From an uncultured Acetobacteraceae bacterium (lineage in GTDB: Bacteria; Pseudomonadota; Alphaproteobacteria; Acetobacterales; Acetobacteraceae), in the NCBI GenBank assembly GCA_903918315.1, contig CAIXEA010000137.1, positions 1 to 41,820 of the forward strand: DNA of 41,820 nucleotides, read 5' to 3'. Made by a program: the position numbers and the translations under genes. The first letter of the stretch is position 1. Every line of letters begins with the position of its first letter. The notes under the pieces are model-generated. The model was not told where the DNA came from. It searched no databases and saw only the letters and a list, made by a program, of their open reading frames with translations. Positions 17,753 to 26,958 of this stretch are shown in pieces.

Positions 17753-18523
17753 TCAGTTGTTGTTGCGGTTACCCAGCAGTTGCAGCAGCATCATGAACAG
17801 GTTGATGAAGTTCAGATACAGGCTCAACGCGTCGTAGACGCTGCGCTTGTTCGCCCCATCCATGCCTTCCGCATAGGCGAACTGCAGGTAGTCGGCCTTG
17901 ATCCGCTGCGTGTCATAGGCGGTCAGGCCGGTGAACACGACCACGCCGAGGATGCTGATCACGAACTGCATCGCGCTGCTGTGGAAGAAGATGTTCACGA
18001 GACTGGCGATACAGATCCCGAACAGCCCCATCATCAGGAAGCTGCCCATGCGGCTGAGGTCGGACTTCGTCGTGTAGCCCCACAGGCTCATGGCACCGAA
18101 GGTCGCCGCGGTGATGAAGAATACCCGCACGATCGATTCGGAGGTGTAGATCAGGAAGATGTTGGTCAGGCTGGCGCCCATGGTCGCGCAGAAGGCCCAG
18201 AACAGGCCTTGCGCGGCGGTGGTCGACAGCCGGTTGACCCCCATACTCAGCACCAGCACGAAGCCCAGCGGCGCCAGCATCGCGATCATCGCCAGCGGCG
18301 TCGCGCTATGCATCGCGCCATAGGGGGTGCGCACCACCGGGTAGAACGCATCGATCAGGCTGGTATTGGCGATCAGGGTCGCGACGATACCCGTCAGCAG
18401 CAAACCGGATGTCATCCAGTTGTAGACCCGCAGCATATAAGCCCGAAGACCGGCGTCGATAACGGCGGCGTTCGTGGCGGCGGAGGCTTGCGGGTAAGCC
18501 CCGTATTGCGGCGTGAAAGCCAT
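17753..18523 (-). CDS. Bax inhibitor-1/YccA family membrane protein
   Basis: A 256-residue integral membrane protein with a hydrophilic N-terminus (about 30 residues, Ala/Tyr rich) and seven hydrophobic segments. The family signature is seen in AYMLRVYNWMTSGLLLTG, GYTTKSDLSRMGSFLMMGLFG and the final FTGLTAYDTQRIKADY, which carries the conserved Asp of the proposed calcium/pH sensor. The DALSLYLNFINLFMMLLQLLG C-terminal helix is also typical. Bacterial relatives act as pH-gated calcium leak channels or modulate membrane protein turnover. It lies 15 bp downstream of the YbbP-like permease on the same strand. Confidence 0.9.
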   Translation of the reverse strand: MAFTPQYGAYPQASAATNAAVIDAGLRAYMLRVYNWMTSGLLLTGIVATLIANTSLIDAFYPVVRTPYGAMHSATPLAMIAMLAPLGFVLVLSMGVNRLSTTAAQGLFWAFCATMGASLTNIFLIYTSESIVRVFFITAATFGAMSLWGYTTKSDLSRMGSFLMMGLFGICIASLVNIFFHSSAMQFVISILGVVVFTGLTAYDTQRIKADYLQFAYAEGMDGANKRSVYDALSLYLNFINLFMMLLQLLGNRNNN

Positions 18524-18538
18524 GAATCCCTCTCTGTA

Positions 18539-21049
18539 TTACTCGTTGCGCAGAAGCGCGGCCGGTTTGGCGCGCAGTGCGTTCGCAGTGCCGGCGTAAC
18601 CGAAGGTAAGCATTACCACAATCGCCCCGGCCACGGTGAAAATAAGTGTTCCAGGCAGGAATGCCCAGTCGCTGTGCAAAATGTAATGTACCATGGCATA
18701 GCTGGCGCCGGTTCCGACCACCGCCGCGAGCGCGCCGGCTGTCACGCCCAACAGGCCAAACTCGACCATCCAGGCCGCCCGAATTTGCCCCCTCGTGGCG
18801 CCAAGCGTCCGCAGAATCACCGCCTCCCGCGTGCGGCGGCGCTGTCCGGCCGCGACGGCTCCGACCAGGACCAATGCCCCGGCGATCAGCGTCAGCCCGC
18901 CCGTCGCGCTCAGGGCCGCGGCAATCTGACCGATCAAAGCCGAGACCGCGGCGAGGACCTCCGTCACCAGAATGCCCGTCACATTGGGCAGCGAATCGGT
19001 GACCACACGCAGCAAAGCGGCTTGCTGCGGGCCGTCGACCCGCACGGTCGCGATATGGGTGTGCGGCGCTTGCGACAGAATCCCCGGGCTGGCGACCATG
19101 AAAAAGTTGATCGACAGGCTCTGCCAGGCAATGGCTCGCAAACTGGCGACCTTCAGATCCAGCTCGCGGCCAAGGACATTGACCCGGATCACATCGCCGA
19201 TGCCCACGCCCCACCCTTTGGCAAGGCTGGCGTCGAACGAAACCAAGGGAGGGCCGTTGTAATCGGTGGGCCACCAGGCCCCTTCGGTCAGATGGGTTCC
19301 CGGGGGCGGGGCCGCGGCATAGGTCAATCCACGATCGCCTTTTAGCGCAAAGGCGGTTTCGGGCGTGGTTTTGACCTGCTCGACCGGCACGCCCTTCACC
19401 GCCACGATCCGCGCCCGCAGGGACGGCACATCCCGCAGCTCCCGCACGCCCGGCTGCGCGCGCACCAGGGCCGCGAATGGGTCCATCTGATCGGACTGGA
19501 TGTCGATGAAGAAGAAGCTGGGGGCATTGGCAGGCATCTGCTCGCTCACCTCCCGCCCGATATTGCCCTGAATCAGCGCCACGGTGGCGAGAGTGGACAG
19601 GCCGAGCCCAACCGAGACCAGCAGCAAGCCCGTTGGCGCGCCCGGCCGGTAGAGGTTGGCCACCCCCAGCCGGGCCCAGGGTGGCAGCCGGCCGAGCGGC
19701 AACCAGCGCAGGATCCGCGTCAAAGCGATGGCCCCCAGCCGGAACAGGCCCAGCGTACCCAACGCGGCCAGGCAGAACCAGGCGGCGAGGCGCCGATCGG
19801 GCGCGGTCGCCACGGTGAGCGACACCAAGGCCGCGACGGCCAGGGCGGTACCGACCTGAACCAGCCAGCCTGGCCGCCCGACCAGCGACATCTCCCGGAA
19901 CAAGGCCCCGCCCGGGATCCGCATCGCATGGCCCAACGGCCATAGCGCAAACCCGATCGCCGTCAGCACGCCATAAAATCCCGCCAGACCCAATGCCTGC
20001 CAGTACACGCCATCAACCGGCGCCACGGGCAGCACGTCACCCAACAACGCCGACGCCAACCAGGGGAGCGGCGCCCCGGCCAGCAACCCGAGCAGAATCC
20101 CCACCAAGGCCAGGGACATGACCTGGATCAGGCATACCGAAAAGACCAGACCAGCCGATGCACCAAGGCAGCGCAGGGTGGCGATGCTCTGGCTGCGCGC
20201 ATCCTGCCAGGCCCGCACCCCGTTCGCGACCCCGATCCCGCCCACCAGCAACGAGGTCAATCCGACCAGGGTGAGAAACAATGCAATCTGATCCAGGAAG
20301 CGCGTGACCCCCGGTGCCGCTTCACGCGTGTCGCGCAGGCGCAGGCCACGATCCGGGAAGGCGGTCCGCATCGCGGCCGCGACAGCGGCAACGTCAGCCG
20401 AAGCCGGCACCGTCATGCGGGTCGCATACCGCAGCATCGCACCGGGGAGGATCAACCCCGTCGCCGGCAATGCCTCCGCCGATATGAGCGCGCGCGCGCC
20501 AAACAGCGATGGGGTCACGACACGGTCGGGTTCAACCGTCAGGGCGCCAGAGACGCGGAAACTGGCATTGCCCAGCCTAACCCCGTCACCCCGGCGCAAC
20601 CCCAGACGCGACAGCACGATCGGCTCCAGAAGGATCCCGAACTGCCCATCACGTGCTGCCAAAGCGTCCTCGAGGGGTTGCGGTGGATCCGCTGTCGGCT
20701 GACCCACCAGAGGCCAGGCGTGATCCACGGCTTTCAGCTCGACGAGCTGACGCTCCCCGGACGGCGCGACAACAAGGGAGCGCATCTGGACGATGTCGGA
20801 GGTCGCGGTGGCACGGGCGGCGATCCAGGCGTGGATGACCGCCGACAGCGGTTCGTTGCCGCCATCGACATCCAGGTCGCCGCCCAGGATCCGGCGCCCG
20901 TCAGCCTCCATCCCGGCATTCACCGCGGCGCGCAGGCTGCCGACAGCCGCGATCACGCCAACACCCAGCGCGAGGCACAACACCACGCCGCGCAGGCCTT
21001 GCAAACCGCCTCGGAGTTCACGGCGGGCAAGTTTGAAGGCCAGCATCAT
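18539..21049 (-). CDS. FtsX-like ABC transporter permease (YbbP-like)
   Basis: An 836-residue permease with the MacB/FtsX topology: an N-terminal membrane helix (LRGVVLCLALGVGVIAAVGSL), a large periplasmic domain, three helices around residues 260-380, further central helices, a second periplasmic domain and three C-terminal helices ending in TFGYAGTANALRAKPAALLRNE. This double FtsX-domain layout and length match E. coli YbbP. Its ATG shares four bases (ATGA) with the stop of the ATPase gene, so the two form one exporter. In E. coli ybbA-ybbP is divergent from tesA, as here. The substrate is unknown; lipid-related export has been suggested from that conserved linkage. Confidence 0.88.
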   Translation of the reverse strand: MMLAFKLARRELRGGLQGLRGVVLCLALGVGVIAAVGSLRAAVNAGMEADGRRILGGDLDVDGGNEPLSAVIHAWIAARATATSDIVQMRSLVVAPSGERQLVELKAVDHAWPLVGQPTADPPQPLEDALAARDGQFGILLEPIVLSRLGLRRGDGVRLGNASFRVSGALTVEPDRVVTPSLFGARALISAEALPATGLILPGAMLRYATRMTVPASADVAAVAAAMRTAFPDRGLRLRDTREAAPGVTRFLDQIALFLTLVGLTSLLVGGIGVANGVRAWQDARSQSIATLRCLGASAGLVFSVCLIQVMSLALVGILLGLLAGAPLPWLASALLGDVLPVAPVDGVYWQALGLAGFYGVLTAIGFALWPLGHAMRIPGGALFREMSLVGRPGWLVQVGTALAVAALVSLTVATAPDRRLAAWFCLAALGTLGLFRLGAIALTRILRWLPLGRLPPWARLGVANLYRPGAPTGLLLVSVGLGLSTLATVALIQGNIGREVSEQMPANAPSFFFIDIQSDQMDPFAALVRAQPGVRELRDVPSLRARIVAVKGVPVEQVKTTPETAFALKGDRGLTYAAAPPPGTHLTEGAWWPTDYNGPPLVSFDASLAKGWGVGIGDVIRVNVLGRELDLKVASLRAIAWQSLSINFFMVASPGILSQAPHTHIATVRVDGPQQAALLRVVTDSLPNVTGILVTEVLAAVSALIGQIAAALSATGGLTLIAGALVLVGAVAAGQRRRTREAVILRTLGATRGQIRAAWMVEFGLLGVTAGALAAVVGTGASYAMVHYILHSDWAFLPGTLIFTVAGAIVVMLTFGYAGTANALRAKPAALLRNE

Positions 21050-21750
21050 GCGGCGGAGAACGCCCGCACCTGGCCATCCGCCATATGCGCCTGACGATCA
21101 CATCGTTCCGCCAACACAGGATCATGCGTGATCAGAAGCAAGGTCGTGCCCGTCCGCGCGCGCATCGCGAACAGCAGGTCCATGATCGTGGCACCAGTCT
21201 CCTGATCAAGATTGCCGGTCGGTTCGTCCGCCAGCAGCAGGGACGGTTCCGGCGCGAAAGCCCGGGCCAGGGCGACCCGCTGCTGTTCGCCGCCCGAAAG
21301 CTGGCCCGGCCGGTGGGTCAGACGATGGGCCAGACCCACTGCCGCCAGGGCCTCACGCGCGCGCATGGCCGCGTCCGGGCGGCCGGCAAGTTCCAGCGGC
21401 ACCGACACATTCTCAAGCGCGGTCATCGTGGGAATCAGGTGAAAGGCCTGGAATACGATCCCGATCGATTCGCGGCGCAGGCGCGCCAGCGCATCCTCGT
21501 TCAGGCCCGTGATCTCCCGCCCGGCGAGTTTGATGGACCCGGCGCTCGCGTGCTCCAACCCGGCCAGCAACATCAACAGGCTGGTCTTGCCCGAACCGGA
21601 CGAGCCAACCAGGGCGACAGCTTCGCCCTGGCGGATGTCGAGATCGACTCCACGCAAGATGTTGACCGGCCCAGCGGCGGAAGGCACGGTCAGGGTCAGT
21701 CCCCGAACCTGTACGAGCGTCGGGAGACTTGAGAGCGGGATGGCATCCAT
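21046..21750 (-). CDS. ABC transporter ATP-binding protein (YbbA-like)
   Basis: A 234-residue MacB/LolD-class ATPase from ATG 21750. Walker A is [10 protein letters not shown], the Q-loop is [16 protein letters not shown], the signature is [15 protein letters not shown], Walker B is [12 protein letters not shown] and the switch His is in LLITHD. The partner is the FtsX-like permease that overlaps it by 4 bp. The start is debatable: GTG 21792 would add 14 residues (GFFRRPGTPYAIA). ATG 21750 overlaps the start codon of tesA on the other strand within a single CCATGG, so the two divergent genes have no spacer between them. Confidence 0.85.
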   Translation of the reverse strand: MDAIPLSSLPTLVQVRGLTLTVPSAAGPVNILRGVDLDIRQGEAVALVGSSGSGKTSLLMLLAGLEHASAGSIKLAGREITGLNEDALARLRRESIGIVFQAFHLIPTMTALENVSVPLELAGRPDAAMRAREALAAVGLAHRLTHRPGQLSGGEQQRVALARAFAPEPSLLLADEPTGNLDQETGATIMDLLFAMRARTGTTLLLITHDPVLAERCDRQAHMADGQVRAFSAA

Positions 21751-22411
21751 GGCGATAGCATATGGCGTTCCCGGGCGGCGAAAGAACCCCACTTCGCTGT
21801 TATGGTGTTTGATTGGCTGGCTTGCCCTGGCCTCGGCCGCCCAGGCGGCGCCGAAACGGCTGCTGGTGCTCGGCGATTCATTGACCGCCGGCTACGGGCT
21901 CCCGCGCCAGGACGGCTTTCAGAGCCGTCTGAGCGAAGCGCTGGCGGCACGCGGATTGGCCGTGACCCTGGTCGACGGGGCGGTGTCGGGCGACACCTCC
22001 GCGGGCGGGCGGGCGCGGGTAACCTGGACGCTGGCGGATGGCGCCGATGCGGCCATCGTCGAACTCGGGGCCAATGACGGCCTGCGGGCGCTCGATCCCC
22101 GTGCGATGGAGGCCAACCTCACCGCCATTCTCGATGCGCTGGCGAGCCGCCATATGCCAGTCCTGCTGACCGGCATGTTCGCGCCACCGAATCTGGGGGC
22201 CAGCTATGGCGCCGCGTACCAGGCCGTCTTTCAACGGCTCGGCCAACGCCCGGGCGTCGTGTTCGATCCGTTCTTCCTCGAAGGCGTGGCCGCGGTGCCG
22301 GCGCTGAACCAGGCGGATGGCGCGCATCCCAACGCCCAGGGCGTCCGCGTGATCGTCGCACGCCTGCTGCCGCTGGTGGAGACCGTGCTGTCGAAGGTCC
22401 CCACCCGATGA
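21749..22411 (+). CDS. tesA: GDSL-family arylesterase/lysophospholipase (TesA-like)
   Basis: A 220-residue SGNH hydrolase. Residues 1-33 are a Sec signal peptide with a basic patch Arg10-Arg11-Lys12 and an AQA cleavage motif. Block I is VLGDSLTAGYG with nucleophile Ser44; block III is ELGANDGLRAL; block V is QADGAHPN, supplying the catalytic Asp and His. It should be a periplasmic thioesterase/lysophospholipase. ATG 21749 gives a well-formed signal; ATG 21740 is three codons upstream in frame and is an alternative. Divergent linkage to ybbA-ybbP is conserved across proteobacteria. The last four bases overlap the start of thpR. Confidence 0.88.
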   Translation: MAIAYGVPGRRKNPTSLLWCLIGWLALASAAQAAPKRLLVLGDSLTAGYGLPRQDGFQSRLSEALAARGLAVTLVDGAVSGDTSAGGRARVTWTLADGADAAIVELGANDGLRALDPRAMEANLTAILDALASRHMPVLLTGMFAPPNLGASYGAAYQAVFQRLGQRPGVVFDPFFLEGVAAVPALNQADGAHPNAQGVRVIVARLLPLVETVLSKVPTR

Positions 22412-22944
22412 GGTTATTCGTCGGCATCGACCTACCGTGGGACCTTCGCCATCGGATCGCGGCTCTGACGACCACCGGCATTCAGGGGGCGCGGTGGGTG
22501 CCGCCGGAGAACTACCACCTGACCCTGCGCTTCATCGGCGAGGTGCCGCCACACCGGGCCGAGGAGGTCGATATGGCCTTGGCGGCGATCCGCGGCCGCG
22601 CGCTGGTGCTGACGCTCACCGGTGTGGGCACCTTCTCCAAAGGCGGGCGCGCCAATACTCTTTATGTCGGAGTCGAACGAAACCAACGCCTTGAGCACCT
22701 GCAAAACAAAGTCGAGACCGCCTTGCAGCGCGTCGGTCTGGAACCCGAGCGCCGCCGGTTCCAGCCGCATGTCACCCTGGCACGCCTGGACAACGCGCCG
22801 GAAATCAAGCTCGCGGGCTTCGTGCAGACCCACAACCTGTTCCGCGCCGAACCGTTTGAGGTCAGACACATCACCCTGTTCAGCTCGCAACTGGGCAAGG
22901 AGCAGTCGGTCTATACCGCCGAGGTCGACTACGATCTGATCTGA
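22408..22944 (+). CDS. thpR: RNA 2',3'-cyclic phosphodiesterase
   Basis: A 178-residue 2H phosphoesterase. The two catalytic His-x-Thr-x motifs are HLTL at residues 37-40 and HVTL in RRFQPHVTLARL, about 90 residues apart as in LigT/ThpR. The N-terminus RLFVGIDLP and C-terminal HITLFSSQLG are also family features. The enzyme hydrolyses 2',3'-cyclic phosphate ends of RNA to 2'-phosphate. It overlaps tesA by ATGA, so it is probably coupled to it. Its last 16 bases overlap the end of the convergent Rieske gene. Confidence 0.9.
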   Translation: MRLFVGIDLPWDLRHRIAALTTTGIQGARWVPPENYHLTLRFIGEVPPHRAEEVDMALAAIRGRALVLTLTGVGTFSKGGRANTLYVGVERNQRLEHLQNKVETALQRVGLEPERRRFQPHVTLARLDNAPEIKLAGFVQTHNLFRAEPFEVRHITLFSSQLGKEQSVYTAEVDYDLI

Positions 22945-24248
22945 TCCGCATGCCCGAACGCATCGCCAAATCGCCGGATCATGACCTCGGTCAACGGCAT
23001 CGCCGCCGGGGCGACCGCCCCGCCGCCGCGCACGCGATAAGCGGCGGGATGGGCGGCGGCGGCCGGCTCCGTACCCGCTTCCAGCGCGCGTGCCGCGCCC
23101 AGCATGGTGCGGCGGAACCGGACGACACCCAGATCCGTGGGGCCGAGATGCTCGAGGGTGCGGTCCGCGATCAGCCCCTGGCTGTCCTGGATGCAGGCAT
23201 CCTGTTCGGACACGCCATCGATACCGGTGTAGCTCTCGGTCTTCTGTCGGGCGCGGTCGATCAGATAGTCGTTCTCCCGCCGGCGGAGGGGCATGTAGTG
23301 CGCGTCGACCTCCGCATGGACGCTGAAGCCGGCACGATAGCGGGCCCGCTCGGACTCGGTCAGCGGCCGATGAGGGTTCCAGCTGTAGCAATAGGTCCAG
23401 CAGGACTCGTCGCCGATCGGCACCCAGGTCTGGCCGTGGTAGGTGTCACCGGGGAAGGCGTTCGGGGTCAGGCCGTGATTGGGCAGCAGGAACTGGCTGA
23501 TGCGCCAGTAATTCTCCCCAGGGTCACCGCGCCGCGCGGCGCCGAGCACCAGGCCCGCCGGATGCTCGAGGATGGTAAAGCGCGGCGCCCCGTCGTCGCG
23601 CATCCAGCGCACCGTGTCGCTGCCGGTCGAGATGCGGTCCATCACCCGGTCGGTCACATCCGCCGCATCGGCCACCGACATGTGCAGGAAGGAGAAATGG
23701 GCGGTGTCCAGCCCGCCTTCCGCCGCTTGCGCCCAGTTGCATTGCTGCAGTTTCTTGGACACGAACCAGTGGCTGTCGGGCAGCGTCAGGAACTCAAACT
23801 CCGGGAGGGGCTGGCGGTGTTCGGCTGGGCCGAGATAGGCCCAGATCATGCCGCCCCGCTCGATGGTGGGGTAGGCGAGCAGGCGAATGTTGTCCTCCAC
23901 CCGGGCGCGCTGCAGCCCGGGTTCGATGGTCGGAACCGCGAGGCAACGGCCGTCGGTGGCGAATTTCCAACCGTGGTAGACGCAGCGTATGCCGCCATTT
24001 TCATTGCGACCGAAGAATAAATCCGCCCCCCGGTGTGGGCAGCGGGGAGAGACGAGCCCAACACCGCCATCGGTGGCGCGGAACAGCCGCAGATCCTCCC
24101 CCAGGACGGTCACCCGCAGCGGCGGGCCATCGGAGTCAGGCAGTTCGGCGCTGAGAGCCACCGGCTGCCAGAACCGGCGGAACAGCGCGCCCATCGGGGT
24201 GGCTGGGCCGGTGCGGGTCAGCAAGATGTTATCCGTCTCACTCAGCAT
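22929..24248 (-). CDS. Rieske non-heme iron aromatic ring-hydroxylating oxygenase, large subunit
   Basis: A 439-residue oxygenase alpha-type subunit of the phthalate 4,5-dioxygenase-like group. The [2Fe-2S] Rieske site is Cys70-Pro-His72 and Cys89-x2-His92 (CPHRGAD, CVYHGWKF). The mononuclear iron site is in EGGLDTAHFSFLH, with Asp181, His184 and His189 as bridge and ligands. Such enzymes hydroxylate or O-demethylate aromatic acids, or act on other hydrophobic substrates, using electrons from a reductase; no reductase or ferredoxin partner is adjacent. ATG 24248 has GGGAG seven bases upstream. The gene stands 28 bp upstream-side of thiE but is functionally unrelated to it. Confidence 0.88.
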   Translation of the reverse strand: MLSETDNILLTRTGPATPMGALFRRFWQPVALSAELPDSDGPPLRVTVLGEDLRLFRATDGGVGLVSPRCPHRGADLFFGRNENGGIRCVYHGWKFATDGRCLAVPTIEPGLQRARVEDNIRLLAYPTIERGGMIWAYLGPAEHRQPLPEFEFLTLPDSHWFVSKKLQQCNWAQAAEGGLDTAHFSFLHMSVADAADVTDRVMDRISTGSDTVRWMRDDGAPRFTILEHPAGLVLGAARRGDPGENYWRISQFLLPNHGLTPNAFPGDTYHGQTWVPIGDESCWTYCYSWNPHRPLTESERARYRAGFSVHAEVDAHYMPLRRRENDYLIDRARQKTESYTGIDGVSEQDACIQDSQGLIADRTLEHLGPTDLGVVRFRRTMLGAARALEAGTEPAAAAHPAAYRVRGGGAVAPAAMPLTEVMIRRFGDAFGHADQIRS

Positions 24249-24276
24249 GGGCTTGCTCCCTGATGGGCCGTCCCGT

Positions 24277-24927
24277 TTATGCGGCCGCGATCGCCTTGTT
24301 CAGCGCCTTCACCCCAGCGGCCGGACCGTCCGGGTGGTTCCAGATACAGCCGACGACGGCCAGGAAATCGGCCCCGGCGCGGACCAGCGGCGCGCAATTA
24401 TCCGCCGTGATACCGCCGATGGCGCAGCTGGGGATTTCCATCAGCTCATGCCACCAGGCGAGGATCTCCGGATCGACCTGATTGGTGACGGTCTTGGTGG
24501 TGGAGGGAAAAAAGGCGCCGAAGGCTACATAGTCGGCCCCATCCTCCCCGGCCGTCATGGCCAGATCGCGGCTCCCCTTGCAGGTCACGCCCAACATCAG
24601 GTCGGGCCCCATGATGCGCCGCGCCTCCCGCGCCGGCATGTCGTCCTGCCCCACATGTGCGCCATCGCAGCCGCTCGACACCACCAGATCGGCTCGGTCG
24701 TTCAGCAAAAAGGCCACGCCGCGCGTCTGAGTCACCGGGCGCAGGACATCGATCGTGCGCTTCCAGACGCTGTCGCTGACGTCCTTGATACGCAGCTGCA
24801 CCGCCGCCACGTCGCCGGCATCCAGCGCCTTGCCGAGTTCATCGGCGAAAGCCAGCGGGTCGAACCGCTCCGGCGTGATCAGGTAGACGCGGCAGCGGTC
24901 TTCACCGCCGCCGCTTGCCGCTGCCAC
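24277..24927 (-). CDS. thiE: Thiamine phosphate synthase
   Basis: A 216-residue TIM-barrel enzyme joining hydroxymethylpyrimidine diphosphate and the thiazole phosphate to make thiamine monophosphate. Family features are [11 protein letters not shown] at the start, [11 protein letters not shown], the pyrophosphate/Mg site in [46 protein letters not shown] and the terminal [19 protein letters not shown]. The pyrophosphate loop is a variant of the usual STPTK motif (PSTTKT). The only plausible start is GTG 24927, four bases after the aldolase stop, so the gene is co-transcribed with the aldolase. Confidence 0.85.
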   Translation of the reverse strand: MAAASGGGEDRCRVYLITPERFDPLAFADELGKALDAGDVAAVQLRIKDVSDSVWKRTIDVLRPVTQTRGVAFLLNDRADLVVSSGCDGAHVGQDDMPAREARRIMGPDLMLGVTCKGSRDLAMTAGEDGADYVAFGAFFPSTTKTVTNQVDPEILAWWHELMEIPSCAIGGITADNCAPLVRAGADFLAVVGCIWNHPDGPAAGVKALNKAIAAA

Positions 24928-24931
24928 CGCG

Positions 24932-25846
24932 TCAGGCCTTGTTCTGGTAGATGTCGACGATCTTGCTCAACATCTCCAGCGCTGCTTCGCGCGGGCGCTG
25001 GAAGGTATTGCGCCCGATGATCGAGCCATTGGCGCCGCCATCGCGCAGGCCGCGCACTTCTTCGTAGACGCCGTCCAGATCCTTGGCTTCGCCGCCGGAG
25101 AACACCACCACGCGCTTGCCGGCAAACGAGGCCTGCATGACATGCGCGACGCGCTTGGCGAGGGTGGAACCGTCGAACTTCTCATAGGTCTTCTTCGCCG
25201 CTTCCAGGCCGATATGGGCGGTGGGCGGCTTCACCTTGATGATGGTGGCGCCCATCAGGGCGGCCATCTGGGCGGCATAGGCGCAGATATCGACCGCGGT
25301 TTCGGCGGCCTTGTCCAGCGCCGGGCCGCGCGGATAGCTCCAGACCACGACCGCGAGGCCGGCGTCCTTGGCTTCCAGGGTCAGCTCGCGCAGCTCTTCC
25401 ATCTGGGCGAAGGCGTATTCGCTGCCGGGATAGATGGTAAAGCCGATAGCGGCGCAGCCCAGGCGCAGCGCGTCCTTCACGCCGGCGGTCACGGCCTGGT
25501 CCTTGTTGGTGGCCAGGCTGTTGGAGCTGTTGACCTTCAGAATGGTCGGGATCTGACCCGCGAAGGTATCCGCGCCCTGCGCCAGCATGCCCAGCGGCGC
25601 GGCATAGGCGTTCAGCCCGGCGTCAATCGCCAGCTGGTAGTGATAGTGCGGGTCATAGGCCGGGGGGTTCGGCGCGAAACTGCGGGCCGGGCCGTGCTCA
25701 AAGCCCTGATCGACCGGCAGGATCACGACCTTGCCGGTGCCGGCGAGCTTACCCGTGCTCAGGATGCGGGCCAGATTGGCCTTCACACCGGGGTTATCGC
25801 CCTCGTACCAATCGAGGATCTTCTTGACCTTTTGGGTGACGCGCAT
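24932..25846 (-). CDS. Class I fructose-bisphosphate aldolase (DhnA/FbaB type)
   Basis: A 304-residue Schiff-base aldolase cleaving fructose 1,6-bisphosphate. [14 protein letters not shown] holds the conserved DQGFEHG motif, the Schiff-base lysine lies in [12 protein letters not shown], and [11 protein letters not shown] and [12 protein letters not shown] form the phosphate site. The start is ATG 25846 ([16 protein letters not shown]). The frame is open a further 215 codons upstream, but that stretch is translated from the 132-bp repeat array and has no relation to aldolases. The ribosome-binding site is weak (GATTGG-type). thiE follows 4 bp after the stop. The array lies 143 bp upstream, where any promoter would be. 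Confidence 0.92.
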   Translation of the reverse strand: MRVTQKVKKILDWYEGDNPGVKANLARILSTGKLAGTGKVVILPVDQGFEHGPARSFAPNPPAYDPHYHYQLAIDAGLNAYAAPLGMLAQGADTFAGQIPTILKVNSSNSLATNKDQAVTAGVKDALRLGCAAIGFTIYPGSEYAFAQMEELRELTLEAKDAGLAVVVWSYPRGPALDKAAETAVDICAYAAQMAALMGATIIKVKPPTAHIGLEAAKKTYEKFDGSTLAKRVAHVMQASFAGKRVVVFSGGEAKDLDGVYEEVRGLRDGGANGSIIGRNTFQRPREAALEMLSKIVDIYQNKA

Positions 25847-25988
25847 GGCGGGACCAATCCGAAATGGTTGACATGAATAACGGCGGCCCGGCGCAGGCGC
25901 GTCAGGCCGCGAAACGGCGCGGTTGTAGAGGATGGGGGGCGAACCATGCAACCCTTTGCCCTCCCGGGCCACCCTGGCGAGGCCCCCG

Positions 25989-26431
25989 GGCCACCGGGCG
26001 CGCGGGGTCCGTCTCACGGCGTATGGGGTCTTGCCATCGCCTACCATGGCAGCGTGTCCGGCCGCTGTCTGGGACCGCTTGGGGCGTCCAACGTCCCTCT
26101 CCCAACCAAACTGACAGCGCGGCCACCGGGCGTGCGGGGTCCGTCTCACGGCGTATGGGGTCTTGCCATCGGCTACCATGCCAGCGCGTCTGGCCACTGT
26201 CTGAGACCGCTTGGGGCGTCCAACGTCCCTTCCCCAATCAGACGGACAGCCCGGCCACCGGGCGCGCGGGGACTGTCTCACGGCGTATGGGGTCTTGCCA
26301 TCGCCTACCATGGCAGCATGTCCGGCCGCTGCCTGGGACCGCTTGGGGCGTCCAACGTCCCTTCCCCAATCAGACGGACAGCGCGGCCACCGGGCGCGCG
26401 GGGTCCGTCTCACGGCGTATGGGGTCTTGCC
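25989..26431. repeat. 132-bp tandem repeat, about 3.4 copies, upstream of the aldolase gene
   Basis: The core GTCTCACGGCGTATGGGG recurs at 26011, 26143, 26275 and 26407, exactly 132 bp apart. Full units begin GGCCACCGGGCG at 25989, 26121 and 26253; the fourth starts at 26385 and breaks off at about 26431. Copies differ by scattered substitutions and no length change; copy 2 is the most divergent. There are no unique spacers, so it is not a CRISPR. Because 132 is 44 codons, several frames are open through it. The minus strand would read GKTPYAVRRTPRARWP once per unit. The surrounding gaps (25847-25988 and 26432-26571) contain nothing else I can identify. A single inverted core copy is at 13942-13966. 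Confidence 0.9.
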
Positions 26432-26571
26432 CCGAGCATGAGTGGGTTGGCAGTGCGGCCACGTCGCGGGGTCAAAGGGGGTAAGGCGCATCCGGCCTTG
26501 CTATGCGAGCCCGGGTCCCGCGCCAACTGCAAACCCATCGCGCGCCGCCGGTTGAACGCCCGGCGCGCGCG

Positions 26572-26958
26572 TCACCCGGCCCGAAGCCACGCGTCCAAAC
26601 GGCGGGCCGCGCCTGGCTCAGCCAGGTCCAACGAGGGCGGTGCGCCGGACAGGACGAATCCGCCGCGCGCGGCCGCGATCCCGGCCACGGACTCCCAGCC
26701 CGGTGTCTCTCGCCAGAGCACGAGATTGCAGACCCCGGCGCGCAAGGCGGCCATGGCCTGGCCGGCGCCATCCGCGCAATCGAGGATGCTGATGACCCGC
26801 GACTCGTCCGCCACGCGGTCGATGACCGCCCGCCACCAAAGGCATCCCGCATAGAGGCCGGCCCCCGGCGCGGACAGCAGCGTGACCGCCAGGCCGGGGG
26901 CAATCGCCGCCCGCGCATGGGCCAGACCGTGGATCGTCACCGCCGGATGGAGAATCAT
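26572..26958 (-). CDS. Hypothetical protein, possibly conserved
   Basis: A 128-residue protein from ATG 26958. It is Ala/Gly/Leu rich with alternating beta and alpha pattern: MILHPAVTIHGLAHARAAI, LAVTLLSAPGAGLYAGCLWW, RVISILDCADGAGQAMAALR, CNLVLWRETPGWESVAGIAA and GFVLSGAPPSLDLAEPGAAR. This looks like a small Rossmann-like fold. I do not recognise a family. Longer starts up to 27312 run through the antisense of the divergent small gene and are unlikely. It is divergent from the next gene with 85 bp between them; a perfect 12-bp palindrome (TCAAGCGCTTGA, 26967-26978) lies just upstream of its start. Confidence 0.6.
   Translation of the reverse strand: MILHPAVTIHGLAHARAAIAPGLAVTLLSAPGAGLYAGCLWWRAVIDRVADESRVISILDCADGAGQAMAALRAGVCNLVLWRETPGWESVAGIAAARGGFVLSGAPPSLDLAEPGAARRLDAWLRAG

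Noticed and set aside
15932-19345. Plus-strand open frame of 1137 codons
   Set aside because: It runs through several confident genes in other frames and on the other strand, and its translation is low-complexity Arg/Gly/Gln-rich with no recognisable domain.
25989-26431. CRISPR array
   Set aside because: Repeats of 132 bp are contiguous with no unique spacers and no cas genes are present.
25847-26491. N-terminal extension of the aldolase through the 132-bp array, or a free-standing repeat protein there
   Set aside because: Open frames exist on both strands and in several phases because the period is a multiple of three and stop codons are rare. The aldolase family starts at 25846. Retained as a finding, not as a gene.
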